The position numbers and the translations under genes were made by a program. The notes under the pieces were generated by a model, which searched no databases, was not told where the DNA came from, and was given only the letters and a program-made list of their open reading frames with translations. Positions 50,048-60,903 of a stretch of DNA of 64,000 bases are shown piece by piece. The stretch is from Nageia nagi. Its lineage: Eukaryota; Pinophyta. Position 1 is the stretch's first letter; each line of letters opens with the position of its first letter. The stretch lies in NCBI GenBank assembly GCA_050084985.1, contig JBITNC010000001.1, positions 202,802,001 to 202,866,000 of the forward strand, written 5' to 3'.

Positions 50048-50310
50048 ATATTTCATATTGTAGATGTTAAAAACATGCCTCATAATTAGTTGAGAATCAC
50101 CAAAGATTTTTATCCTTTTTACCTTCAATAGTATTGCAACCCTGAGACCTAAAATAAGAGCTTCACATTCTACCATGTTTTTAGTGTAATCAAAACTTAA
50201 ATGATATGACATAGGGGTAACATCATTGTGAGGATTTATTAAGATAATTCCTACCCCTTCCCCATGAATGCATTGAGAATCATAAAAGAACAAGTTCCAT
50301 TCATCATGTT
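50048..50310 (-). pseudogene. Second RNase H-like domain, N-terminal part
   Basis: The frame ending at 50293 reads FFYDSQCIHGEGVGIILINP, MSYHLSFDYTKNMVECEALI, then FGDSQLIMRHVFNIYN. The first catalytic Asp is kept (YDSQ) and the last one too (GDSQ). It is broken after NIYNMKY by the TIR transposon. Confidence 0.8.
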
Positions 50311-50479
50311 TTGTAAAACCAACAAAAACTTGAGGATACTTAAGCTTTGTAATAGAGCAATAGTGCTAGAGTGTAGTGACACCACTAGTATTATGAATTA
50401 TCTAGCCATTCACTTTGTTGGGAAATTCCTCTTGAGTATTTTATACTTTGTTTCTTGGGAGATTTGTAATGAAATATAA

Positions 50480-51900
50480 TATATCCCATTTCTTGTTTTA
50501 TTTATGTATGATAAAGATAGAATCTAACTCTTGAAGCAACATTAACCATTTTGTAACTCTTATGGACAAGTAGGACTTTGACAGGAGATATATGAGAGGA
50601 TCTGTTTGAGCTACGACATATGTTATATTTCTAAGCATGTAATGCCTTAAATTTTCAATTGAGAAGATAATTGCAAAACATATCTTTTCGATTGTAGTAT
50701 ACTTTTTCTAATAATCATGTAAAGTCTTGTTGATATAATAAATTGCTCTTTCCTTCTTGTTATCATCTTTATGAAATAGAATTTGCCCTAATGCATTTAA
50801 TATTGCTGAAACATAAAGTAACAAACTCTTATCCAAATAATAAGGGGTTAAAATTGGATCATTATTAAGGTACCTTTTCATGTTATCGAAAGCTTTTTGA
50901 TACTTGTCATTCCAAAAGAATTTCTCACCTTTCTTTAGTAAATGAGAAAATGGAGAAGTCATATCTACTAACAAAATAATAAAACTTCTTATAGATTGAA
51001 CCTTACCCTAAAGGCTTCTTAAATATTTCAATTTTTTAGGGGTAAGTAAGTCAACAATGGACAAAACTTTCTTAGGATCCATCTTAATAAATCTTGTTGA
51101 AATAATGAATCTAAGTAATTTACTCAATGAAACCTCAAATGCATATTTTCAAGGTTTTAATTTTAATTTGTACTCTCTTATTATTTGTAATATCTTTATA
51201 AAATATGAAATATGATCATATTTGGTTATGGAATTTTTTAGGATATCATCAACATACACTTCAACACTATCATAGATCATATCATGGAACATACTCACCA
51301 TTTCTGTTTGATAAGTTGCAAAAACATTATTCAAATGAAAAAGCATGAACACCTAAAATGAATATGCCCCAAGGAGTAAAAAAGCTATATTATGTTGATC
51401 CTTATATGATTGTATCTGGAAAAACCATCCATAAAAGATAAAATTTTATGACTTGCTATTGAATCTACAATCATATCAATTTTAGGCAAAGAAAAGGCAT
51501 ATTTAGGATATGCCTTGTTGGTATCCTTAAAATCTATATAATATATTATTTCAACATTAGAATTATCTATAAGAACAATGTTAGAAATTCATAGATAATA
51601 ATCAATAGGAATAATAATACCAATAGCAAGATATGTTTCAATTTCTTTTTTAATTGCAAGAGCTACACTAGGATGCATTTGTCTAGGTTTTTATTGGACT
51701 TGATAACTATACTATGAGTGATAAAATTGGGATCGTATGAAAATATGACCAAGAAAATATATCAAAAAATTATTTTAGTAGTAGGTGGTACCTTTCCCTT
51801 TCTTCTAAGGTCTACCAAGCTTCTATTTTGATCAACTTTGAGTCCTCTTGGGTATCGATGTTTACTTCTACTATTTCCTCATTAAGATAAGATATTTCAT
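50480..51900 (-). pseudogene. Gypsy reverse transcriptase and RNase H
   Basis: In decreasing coordinates: MHPSVALAIKKEIETYLAIG near 51680, FKDTNKAYPKYAFSLPKIDM near 51520, SHKILSFMDGFSRYNHI near 51430, then the open stretch 51352-51149 with MVSMFHDMIYDSVEVYVDDI (YVDD at 51246-51257). The thumb and RNase H follow (FFWNDKYQKAFDNMKRYL, LLLYVSAILNALGQILFHKD, ATYVVAQTDPL-type segment to about 50500). Stops and frameshifts are present, but the active-site YVDD is kept. Confidence 0.85.
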
Positions 51901-53228
51901 CACTGAGTTGGGGAGGTATAGGAAATTACCCTAGTGCTACATCCAAATTTTTACATAAGATTTATAAAAAATAAAGCGATGATTCTAGGATCCTAATGAT
52001 GTCACTTCATTAAGGAAGGGGAAGAGTGATATTTTAAAGTTCAACTACTTAGACCTAGGATTGAATCAACAAAAAATGAATGAAAGTAAGGAAATGGATT
52101 AAGAAACTAACCTACAATTTATACATAATTTGTACAAATATCCTCACCAAAATAATCTTGATGTCACATGAACGAAGTTGGAAGCCTCTTTTTATTATAT
52201 TTGGGAAGCTCACTTTGTGCCCCTAGGTTCTCAAGAATAGCATCATCAATCCAAAGATGTTCACTTAAACTAGAGTAGTAGGTGATAAGAATGGATTTAC
52301 ATAGTAATCTTGCAATTATTTCATAGGACCATGCATCATACCATAATGTAGCCACTCATTGAAGATATCTCTAGTTTTGTTATGATCACTGCTATTGACA
52401 TGCTAAATGATTAGAGTTGATGAGTGTGTGCTAGGTGTGGACTCATTAAATCTAATGTCGGTTATTCTCTTGTGTTGACCTTTATTTGGAATAGGTTTTA
52501 TGATACCTTACACATTATTACCTAATCATTTTCCACCATATTGAATATTTATGCATGTATTGGTTTACGAAAGTAGAATTAACACTATTGAAATGCATAC
52601 TTACTTGACATGATGAAATTTGGTATATAGAAGCAATATCTTAATTTTTTGATGCACCTTTTTCCTCATGTTATTTATATAATACATTCAAATTATCAAT
52701 AGTATCTTGTTTCTTTTCAAAAATGGAGCAATGGTACTTGGTTTTTTCCTCATTAGAGTGACAACACTATGTTCAAAGAAGAGATAATGGTCATCCAAGC
52801 TCCCTTAAGTTCTACTAGATGTTAATCTTAGGAATTTAATATGTACCTAGACTTACCTCTTATGAAATTATATCATTGATAGGTGTTGATATGTCCTCCT
52901 CACTTTGAACTAAATCATGAGAGATACAAAACCTCTCAACTGCTTGACATACATATGTAGGATTTTATTCTACATAAATAGTGACCTTTCTTACCTTTGT
53001 GCATAAATTTAATTGATCAATACAAAGTGGAAGTAACAACCCTAATATTATGGATCCATGGTGTACTAAGAAATAATTTATATGATAATTTCACTTGAAA
53101 AACATAAACTTTTTGATGAACAATTTTATCTCCTACTTCAATAGGCATAGTGACATATCAATGTATTTGTTTTCAGTATTATCAAATCCTTTTATGCTAA
53201 TTATAGTTCTTTTCATTTTTGCATAAAT
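51901..53228 (-). other. Degraded spacer between protease and RT
   Basis: About 1.3 kb where only fragments of the protease C-terminal part and of the linker to RT can be guessed (for instance VCQAVERFCISHD near 52930). Short open frames here have no support as genes. Confidence 0.4.
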
Positions 53229-53702
53229 TTAAGGAAAGTACTTTTTCAACAATTTAAGTAAATAAATATTTAAATTAGAACCATTATCAATAAATGCTTT
53301 TTTAATAGGAACACCATCAACATTAATATGGATATTTAGTCCTAAATTCTTTTCAATAACATATTCACTAGACAATTGACTCTCTTGAAAATAAAGCATG
53401 TTATAAACTAAACCTGTATCAAGATTAGCTACTAACTCTATAAATTTAGTAATAAGAATATTCACATCAACTTTATTATTTTTAATTGCATCAAATAAAG
53501 CATGCCTATGATCAACTAATAATTGTAAAAGTTCAAAAATACTTATATTAACATGAATTACCTTTAGTTTTTCAAGGAGTTGTTGTGTACCAGAATTGTG
53601 AGGGACTTCCATTCTCTTGATAGTGGTTGGATTGACATTCTCTCTAAGTATTCTACTCCTAGTAGTGCCACATAGTTCTTGGTTGAATATAACATTCACC
53701 AC
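53229..53702 (-). pseudogene. Gypsy protease
   Basis: 157 open codons. The C-terminal half reads YVIEKNLGLNIHINVDGVPI, then KKAFIDNGSNLNIYLLKLL. The IDNGS motif corresponds to the catalytic Asp region of plant gypsy retropepsins, where DNGSxLN replaces the more common DTG/DSG. The N-terminal half is a linker rich in Leu and His. It lies upstream of RT as expected. The end at 53229 is a stop soon after the active site, so the protease is truncated. Confidence 0.75.
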
Positions 53703-53828
53703 AAGTGGTTCGACTTCTTTTGATCCAACTGCATGAGCCTCATACTATAGCTTTCCATCATCTAATAATTTTTGTAACTATTTCCTAAGAATCATGCAAG
53801 CATTTATTTTTTGACCTTTAACCATCAT

Positions 53829-54059
53829 CTATTCTTTTTTTGGATTAGGTTTGAGCAATCCCTTTTTTAAATAATCCTTGAACATAATGGTGGGAGCTAA
53901 GGGTAACCCAGTGTTCTTCTTGAAATTTTGCTTTACTTGACTCTTTTGTTTCTCTTTAGATTGGGATTCTACTATGACATGAACTTCTTTGTCTTCTTTT
54001 TTATAATATCTTCCTTTCTTTATCTTGTTAGAAGGATTCCCATACTTAAAATCACCCAT
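53829..54059 (-). pseudogene. Linker upstream of gypsy protease
   Basis: 76 codons, Lys-rich (KKGRYYKKEDKEVHVIVESQ) with FKDYLKKGLLKPNPKKE at the end. The position before the protease fits the gag-protease linker of the same element. I recognise no enzyme domain in it. Confidence 0.45.
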
Positions 54060-54110
54060 ATCAACTAAGCATTTTTTTTGGGTAAGCTTATGTATGATTT
54101 ATATAAATGG

Positions 54111-54912
54111 TGTTGACACCTAAAAGTGATCCCCTTAATATGTTCCCACTTAGGTGTAACTTTACACACATAATTAATCACATTTAATCACATTTTATCT
54201 TATTATCATAGTTTGTTTAGGTTGTATTCTCATGTTTTATGTCAGGTACATCGAGATGACTTCAACTAATATTTAGGGGGTCAAATGGTGAATCACACTT
54301 GGTATTAATGTAAGTATCTCTAACCTAGGAAAAGTATATCAAGATTACATTTTGATTACTAATACCCTACACTTGGTTATTTCTAAATATTACTTATTGA
54401 GATTGGAATATTATTATCACTTGAGTGAATATCTATTATCCACTTCCATAATCATATGCTTAGTTTGACTTGTCATCATCTCTACTATCATCGATACTTA
54501 TTCAAGAACCTCATTCCTTAGTAATGTTTACACCTACATTGACATTCATACCCACACTGAGCTCTTAAAGATTAGCTCTTGTGCCAGTGTTTCTTTTGCA
54601 ATTTGCCTTGGGGTTGACACAACAAGGTAACTTCTCTTCAATAAGTTTTTTCATCATATCCTCGAATCCAATATAGGTAAGGATACATATGTATTTATAT
54701 TTCACTTGATTCGTTTCTCTTTAGTGTATGTACATGCATTTTACATCTTGAAATGAATGTAATTTCTTTATTCTATTATTGCACTATTGAATTCCCTTAT
54801 TCATGTATGTTTAATTGAGTTATTTGGCTTAGGTTTATCATACAATAAATGTTTACATGATTTTAGTTCATTTAGAGTAAAACCCTAAGTGATAAAAAAA
54901 CACATATCAACA
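54111..54912 (+). repeat. LTR, same family as 26382-27221
   Basis: Begins TGTTGACACCTAAAAGTGAT and ends near ATATCAACA, about 800 bp. It aligns along its length with the LTR at 26382. The PBS-like sequence follows on the right side, so it acts as a 5' LTR. It was inserted into the minus-strand Tat/Ogre element; the flank is AATGG, but the partner end is outside the window or lost. Confidence 0.72.
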
Positions 54913-55200
54913 TATTGGTACTCATATTTCTTTACATTTTCTTACTCTAAATTAGAGTCATAATATAAAGTGATCTCAAACTAGCCTAACACTTTTTCCT
55001 ACTTGGTACAATATCAACATACTGGTGCCCACCTTTCTTTACATTTTCTTGCTCTGAATTAGGGTTAGAATATAAAGTGCTCTCACAACCACTCAACTAT
55101 TTTTCCTAGTTGGTGCAATATAATCATATTGATTCCCACCTTTCTTTATATTATCTTACTCTAAATTAGTGTTAGAATATAAAGTTCTCTTGAACCTACA
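54904..55200 (+). repeat. 107-bp tandem repeat spanning the LTR/PBS junction
   Basis: Three copies start at 54904, 55011 and 55118 with a spacing of exactly 107 bp. Each contains the last bases of the LTR (ATATCAACAT), a PBS-like word and a leader with TTTCTTTACATTTTCTTACT. The second copy has the best PBS candidate (TGGTGCCCACC). The third copy is partial. Confidence 0.85.
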
Positions 55201-57940
55201 ATTCTACTACAATAATAACCCTATAGCCAAGAAGACTCCATATAGAAGAAGAATTGATAGACATAGAGTGGTTCAGAGGTGACATAACAAAATTCACACC
55301 AAACAACCATCTACTAATGTACAAAGGTAGATAACTAAAGAATATACTCATAGTGCTTCATATGAGAAGAGATTTGCAGATAGCTATGATAGTTCAACTA
55401 AGATAATATATCTAAAGATTAATTCAAATAATACATCTTCAATTGTTTGATTGAGTAATGATGAAATATTTAAGAAGGTTATGAGTTCTAAGGAGAATAA
55501 GCATAGGTTCATCAAGCTTCTCAGTGGATTACCAATTAAAAAAAGGATTATGTAGTTGATGTGCTTGAAGATGAAGAAGTAGCAAAATAATACAAATTAC
55601 GGTATTATAACATGTAAAGGAGAACATTCCTCATAATGACATGATTCTTCCACTTTGAAATATGAATCTAGGATTCTTCACATATAGATATTCTCCCATT
55701 TCAAATGTCCACCCATTTATCCTTTTGAAGCTAGCATGAATGCTCACATAATCATCAAAGCTAACCTTAGTATGGAAGCTAAGCCTTCGATAGATTTAAT
55801 AACTCCAATTCCTCTAGTGATTCGTGTGCCATATGTAGCTTAAGAAAACAAAAAAGAGACTATTGATCTAACCAATAATGTTAGTGAAAAACTTGCTCAA
55901 CCTATTACATTGTAAGATTTTCTTCATCAAGAAAATTAGTTTGATAATATCATTCTAGTTAATGATGATAATGATACCTTCATGCAAGTTGAATAGAATA
56001 AACAATATGAATAGGTTCCAAATTTTTATGATGATACAAATATTTTTGTTGAAGATGAATGTGAGCAAGATGATCCCATAAAATATGAAGAAATCAATAA
56101 GCTTATAGCAGAGGTTTATACACCATGTACAAATTGGTTAGAGGAATATAATAGGATCAAAATAAAATTTCTTCATTCAGTTGATGATCAAGCTCTAGCG
56201 AACAAGAGTATCCTTGAAAAAGTAAAATACTACAAATGGTTTCTCAACAAAGTACAAAATGATTATACAACTAAAACAAGAATATTTTAGGTCAAGAATA
56301 ATAAAATAATTCAATGCACTTGCATAAATGAGAAAAAATACCAAGAAGAAGAAACATATAGAATTCTTACCTAAGCTATGTGACCAATCCCCATATGAAC
56401 TAAAAAATAAAATGATAATAACTTTACAAAAATCCTAAAATGCAATAGGGATAACATGATATTGATGTGTTATATTGATAGATAATGGTTTATCTCATCC
56501 ACATTGTATAATATCATCCATGATAGTGATGATAAAATAGTAGATTTTAAAGTCTTCATACCTATATAATAACTAGAAACCTTCAAAGAAGGTCAATATT
56601 CTGAACAACCAATGAAACATGCAAGAAAATATATTCTAATTATCATACCACTTCCACCATTGGAAAATGTAGTACCAATGATAAATTAGGACATAATTGA
56701 TGGAATACAACAACAATTTAAGGAAATAGTTAAGTTTCAAGGATTAGCTACCAAAAAAAATGAAGACAACAATCCCTTATGTATGTGAATAAAAAATATA
56801 GTATTAATCTCTAGCAAAGAGCTTAAACTCACAAAATTTGATGGTACTATTGATCCTTGTGTTCATATATGCATTTTTTATGATAAAGTATCTTTAACCA
56901 CTTTGGATGAGGACTTTCATGCCAAGTTATTTCCTTTGTATCTCAAAGGAGAAGCCTTAGAATGGTTAAGCAAATTACCACATGCTAGTATTACCAATTT
57001 TGCACAATTAAAGACTGAATTTTATTATCATTTTCAACTTCATTTTGTAAAGAAGTTTACATTTGGTGATTTGTTGAAGCTAAAGTAAAGAGAAGGATAA
57101 TCTATTGAAAATTTTATTAGATTTTGGATTAAAAAGGCTAATCAGATTCACATAGATGATGATATGAAGATCATGGCCTTCTTAGAGGCACTTCAACCAA
57201 GGTATGTAGTAGAATATTTTGATTTTGGAAAGTTACCTCTTGATGCATTCCTATAGGCATTGTTGGAAAAATAAAAAAAATCAATACCAGATATAGACAT
57301 TGGAAACCTGAATCAAATAAAAAAAGGGATATATCACCCTCATAGTCTTAACATAAAAAAGGAATGATTTAATAAGATGCAAATAATACCCAAAGTGGAA
57401 TAGGTACAACAACCCATAGTAGCATCAGATGAAGTTTGAAAAGTTGATAAATAAAAAAAATCAATCTATATAAAATGTTAGAAATTTCTTAGACATAAAT
57501 TCACATCCATATATGATGAAATTGATAATGTCATAAGAAATTTAATTAAATAGAATTCATTGGTTCCACCACTAAAGCATACAACCCAACCATCGTTTGT
57601 AGCAAGAGTACCAAAGAAGTGCAAATTAGTTGAGCTCTATGAGTATCAAAAATAGTGAGGGCATGCAACAAAGTAGTGTGTGACATTACTCAATAAGATT
57701 TATGATATAATTGATCAAAATAAGGTAGCTTTATTAGATCCAAAATCAAATTATCAACCAAATCAATTGAGATGTCCTCATCATAAGAAGAATAAGACTA
57801 TGTGTATCTTCAATAATCTATTTTCAAATTTTGTCAAAGTCAAGTCATCAAACACAAGTGTTAACTTTGTGAGTACTCTTACTCCACCTCAAAAAAAGGT
57901 ACATATTGCTATTCTTGCTCTTTTCATTCATAATTTTTAG
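55200..57940 (+). pseudogene. Gypsy gag pseudogene
   Basis: The gag core is at about 56800-57300: LTKFDGTIDPCVHICIFYDK, then the open stretch 56903-57088 (FPLYLKGEALEWLSKLPHAS, FAQLKTEFYYHFQLHFVKKF). After a stop it continues with SIENFIRFWIKKANQIHIDD and FLEALQPRYVVEYF. A degenerate zinc knuckle is near 57640-57685 (YEYQK, two stops, GHATK, stop, CVTLLNKIYDIID), where the first Cys has become Tyr. The open stretch 57680-57940 is its C-terminal end. The N-terminal region 55200-56790 is rich in Asn, Asp and Lys and poorly kept. Confidence 0.75.
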
Positions 57941-58050
57941 ACATGTATATAGTAGTATAGGTATCTTTGTTTTGGTTTTGTGGTGAAATTTTGACTAGAT
58001 CCTCACTTCTATGCTAGGATGTAATCCACCTATATTTCATCTCCACTACA

Positions 58051-58061
58051 CTAGGGGTATC
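58051..58061 (+). promoter_or_regulatory. Possible polypurine tract after gag
   Basis: CTAGGGGTATC followed by TGTTAAACAC resembles a PPT/LTR junction with one base changed from GGGGCATC/TGTT. No protease, RT or integrase lies between the gag and this site. Confidence 0.5.
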
Positions 58062-58734
58062 TGTTAAACACTAGAAGTTACACCCCCATATACCTTTATA
58101 GCTCCATGTGGATGCTTACATCAACACATGCATTGGCATTCTTGAAAAATCTTAGGAATCTAATAGTATATTCATGTTTTCCATCTATTTTTAGAGGTCC
58201 TAACCTATGCTTTATTAGGGTTTGTCATCATTTGCTAAGAAAAATATAGTTTAGTTTCATTTATATATTTTTTTAATCAGGTCCATCCATAAGTTTCTTA
58301 ACCTATTATAATTTGTTCATGTTTAAAATTTACAAGAGGATCAATCTAGTGCTAGAGAGGTTATACCCAACTCCATTTTCTTTCTATTATACCAACACCC
58401 ACATCGAGATTCTTGACATATTTTATACATAGTCAAAACTTTTTGGTCTCTTACCATCATTACAAATAACTTGAACATATTTTCACTTCAAGATTCATCC
58501 TTAGATGTATTTTGGTCCCTTAGGATAATGTTTTCCTTCACATTCCCTTAATCATAATCATAATGACATATAAGTTTTCTATGCCTAAATAATGAATTTC
58601 CATTCTTTCATTCTATTCTAACCTAATAATTCATAATCATACACCCTAATCCCTCAAAAATCCTAGTTCCTAAATTAGGTTCATAATTAGATCATTTATC
58701 TTCTTATTTTTCTCAAGAACATGGTCCATCATCC
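58062..58734 (+). repeat. Possible LTR start, cut by the copia element
   Basis: Begins TGTTAAACACTAGAAGTTAC. By eye it is not similar to the LTR at 54111, so the two are probably not a pair, although both flank the same gag. The copia 5' LTR begins at 58735 within it; the rest would lie beyond the window. The LTR call is therefore weak. Confidence 0.4.
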
Positions 58735-59257
58735 TATTGGAGTTTTGACTCCATAATATGTGTTTTTGCAATGTTCTGGAATAAATCCACCTATGACAGA
58801 GATCGCCATCGATCACCACCGATCACCATCGATCGCCACCGATCGCCATCGATTTCCATTGATCACCATTGATTACGATCGTCACCAATTTCTATCGATC
58901 ATCGATGATACTATAAGATCGCTATTGATCACTATGTACAGAAAACGACAGTGTGCGGGTAGAATGAGTTTGTTTTTGTAACAACTTTCTTGTTATTGTT
59001 TGTTTTGTCTTCATATTTTAAGGGTTTGTTTGTTATTGTATTAGGCATGTTTTAAGCTATGTTTGGAGTATTGTTATCTCATGTTTAGCTACTTCTCCTG
59101 GACTGAGATGGCTATGGTTGTAGTGTTGTTGAGAATAGCAAATTCTCTAACTTCTTTATTTGTAAGTTTGTAAACCTTGTGGATTCCGTTGTTGAGAACC
59201 CAAGGCTATATATTGACATCAATAAACCATGGATACTAAGCTCCATTATTTCTCTCA
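58735..59257 (+). repeat. 5' LTR of the copia element
   Basis: About 523 bp, from TATTGGAGTTTTGACTCC (TG expected) to CTCTCA just before the PBS. It contains a microrepeat of GATCGCCA(T/C)C words at 58800-58920, the CpG-richest stretch of the window, and a T-rich second half. It matches 63525-64000. Confidence 0.93.
58800..58925. repeat. CpG-rich microrepeat in the 5' LTR
   Basis: About 12 degenerate tandem copies of a 10-bp word, GATC(G/A)CCA(T/C)C. The 3' LTR has the corresponding stretch at 63590-63715, with many CG positions changed to CA or TG, and a few the other way round. Confidence 0.88.
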
Positions 59258-59260
59258 TTG

Positions 59261-59272
59261 TGGTATCAGAGC
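59261..59272 (+). promoter_or_regulatory. Primer-binding site of the copia element
   Basis: TGGTATCAGAGC, three bases after the LTR, complementary to the 3' end of the plant initiator methionine tRNA. It is the standard copia primer site. Confidence 0.95.
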
Positions 59273-59385
59273 TAGTTCAATCTATTGGGATTGAGTAGTG
59301 AGGTGACTTGTATGAAGTTTTGAGAGCTTCATTTGAGGAGGATCCAACAACTCTTGGAAGAAGATTATCAATTGTGATTGTAGCA

Positions 59386-60213
59386 ATGGTAAATTAAAAT
59401 GGGAATGTTCTAATTCCAAAATTCAAAGGAGAGAACTATGATTATTGGTCTACCAAAATGAGGCATTTTCTCATTGGTAAAGGCTATTGGGAACTCATAG
59501 AAGAAGGCTATGATGAACCTACTAATTGGAGTCTAGTTCCAGCTACCCAAAAGCAAACCTTGAAGGAGGCACAAAAGAAGAATAACATGGAAATGTAATT
59601 CATTCAAGCTACCTTAGATGAATCCATTTATCCAAGAATCACAAGTTGCACTTCAGCCCAAGAAGCTTGGAAAGTCTTGAAGGAAAGCTATGAAGGTAGC
59701 AAACAAGTCAAGCAAGTGAGGTTGAAAACTCTCAAAATGGAGTTTGAAAATCTCAAGATGAGAGAAGATGAGAAGGTTGGAGACTATTGTTTGAGAGCCA
59801 AGATTTGTGTAGACAAAATGAGAGCCCTTAGAGAATAAGTAGAGAATGAGGTGATTATCAAAAAGGTGTTGAGAACACTTTTGCCCAAGTGGACCCAAGT
59901 CTCCATTCTAATTGAGGAGAGTAAGGATCTATCTACTCTCACCTATGATCAGCTCATAGGATCATTAATGTCTCATGAGGAAAGGTTTTCTTCAACTCCA
60001 CATCTTGGAGGCATGGAAGAAAAAGCTTTTTCATCCAAAGAGGGTTAAACTAGTGGCCAAGCCAAAGGCCATGGAAGAGGTAGAGGAAGATCTCCCTTTA
60101 GAGGAAGAGGAAGAGGAAGAAAAGGTCCTCAAGGTAGAGGAAGTAGAAGAGGTGATAAAAGTAACAAGCAATGTTACTATTGCCATAAATATGGACACTT
60201 TGAGAAAGAGTGT
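59386..60213 (+). pseudogene. Copia gag domain with zinc knuckle
   Basis: Gag begins near 59386 and shows the usual copia features: an aromatic N-terminal segment (YDYWSTKMRHFLIGKGYW), a UBN2-like middle part (SAQEAWKVLKESYEGSKQVK), a basic Gly/Arg-rich stretch at about 60050-60160 and a CCHC knuckle at 60172-60213. It forms particles and binds the element RNA. Four in-frame stops interrupt it. The opposite-strand open frames here are chance. Confidence 0.85.
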
Positions 60214-60318
60214 AGAACAAAGGCTGCAAATGAAGCAAAGGAGAGTGCAAACTATGGAGAGGAAGGAAAGCATTCTTCACTCTTCTTATCATATGGAAAA
60301 TCTTATCAAAGCATGGGA

Positions 60319-60903
60319 TAATCATGGCTTCTTGATACTGGTTGTAGCAATCATATGACTAGTAATGGAGAATTATTTTCTTCAATCAACAACTCATATA
60401 AGTCCAAGATCACTCTTGGAGATGATAAAGCCTTGCATGTTGAAGGCATTGGAGCTATGGATGTGCACACCAGAGAAGGTATTAAGAAGGTAAAGGATTT
60501 TTATCATATTCCCAATTTGAAGCATAATCTCTTGAGTGTTGGTCAAATGATGGAGCACAATTATAGTCTTTTATTTGCAAAGAATGCTTGCAAGATTTTT
60601 GATAGTGGGAATAGGCTTGTTACTACTGTTCCAATGACCAAAAATAGATTGTTCCCTCTCAAATTTGGGGAGCAAGGTACCAATTTTGCACATGTGGCTA
60701 TTGATAATAAAAATTGGTTGTGGCACTTGAGATATGGGCATTTAAATTTCTCAAGTTTGAAGACATTGGCTTCTCAAGAGATGGTTTATGGGCTTCCAAA
60801 AGTAGATGATCCAAAGAAGATTTGTGAAGGATGTGTATTGGGAAAACATTCAAGAGAAAGCTTTACAAAAGATCAAACATGGAGGGCTTCCTATCCCCTA
60901 TAA
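60319..60903 (+). pseudogene. Copia protease and GAG-pre-integrase domain
   Basis: Protease active site DTGCSNHMTSN begins at 60334, right after a stop at 60319. The open stretch 60355-60903 includes the protease C-terminal half (DVHTREGIKKVKDFYHIPNL) and an HHCC zinc-binding segment (LWHLRYGHLNFSSLKTL at 60718-60768; ICEGCVLGKH at 60820-60850), which precedes integrase in copia elements. The stop TAA at 60901 separates it from the integrase core. Confidence 0.87.

Larger units (their letters stand above)
46757..54110 (-). mobile_element. Internal part of a minus-strand Tat/Ogre-like gypsy element
   Basis: In the 5' to 3' sense of the element (decreasing coordinates): a linker with a basic segment (54059-53829), protease (53702-53229), RT (51900-51000), RNase H (50990-50480), second RNase H (50310-50048), integrase (49105-47790), non-coding 3' end, PPT and LTR. 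The order is the same as in the plus-strand element at 12811-27221. Gag is not in the window, because the element is cut at 54110 by another LTR. Stops and frameshifts break every domain. Confidence 0.8.

Noticed and set aside
60031-60325. Minus-strand open frames opposite the copia gag
   Set aside because: Shadow of the Gly/Arg-rich and acidic coding stretch on the plus strand. No domain.
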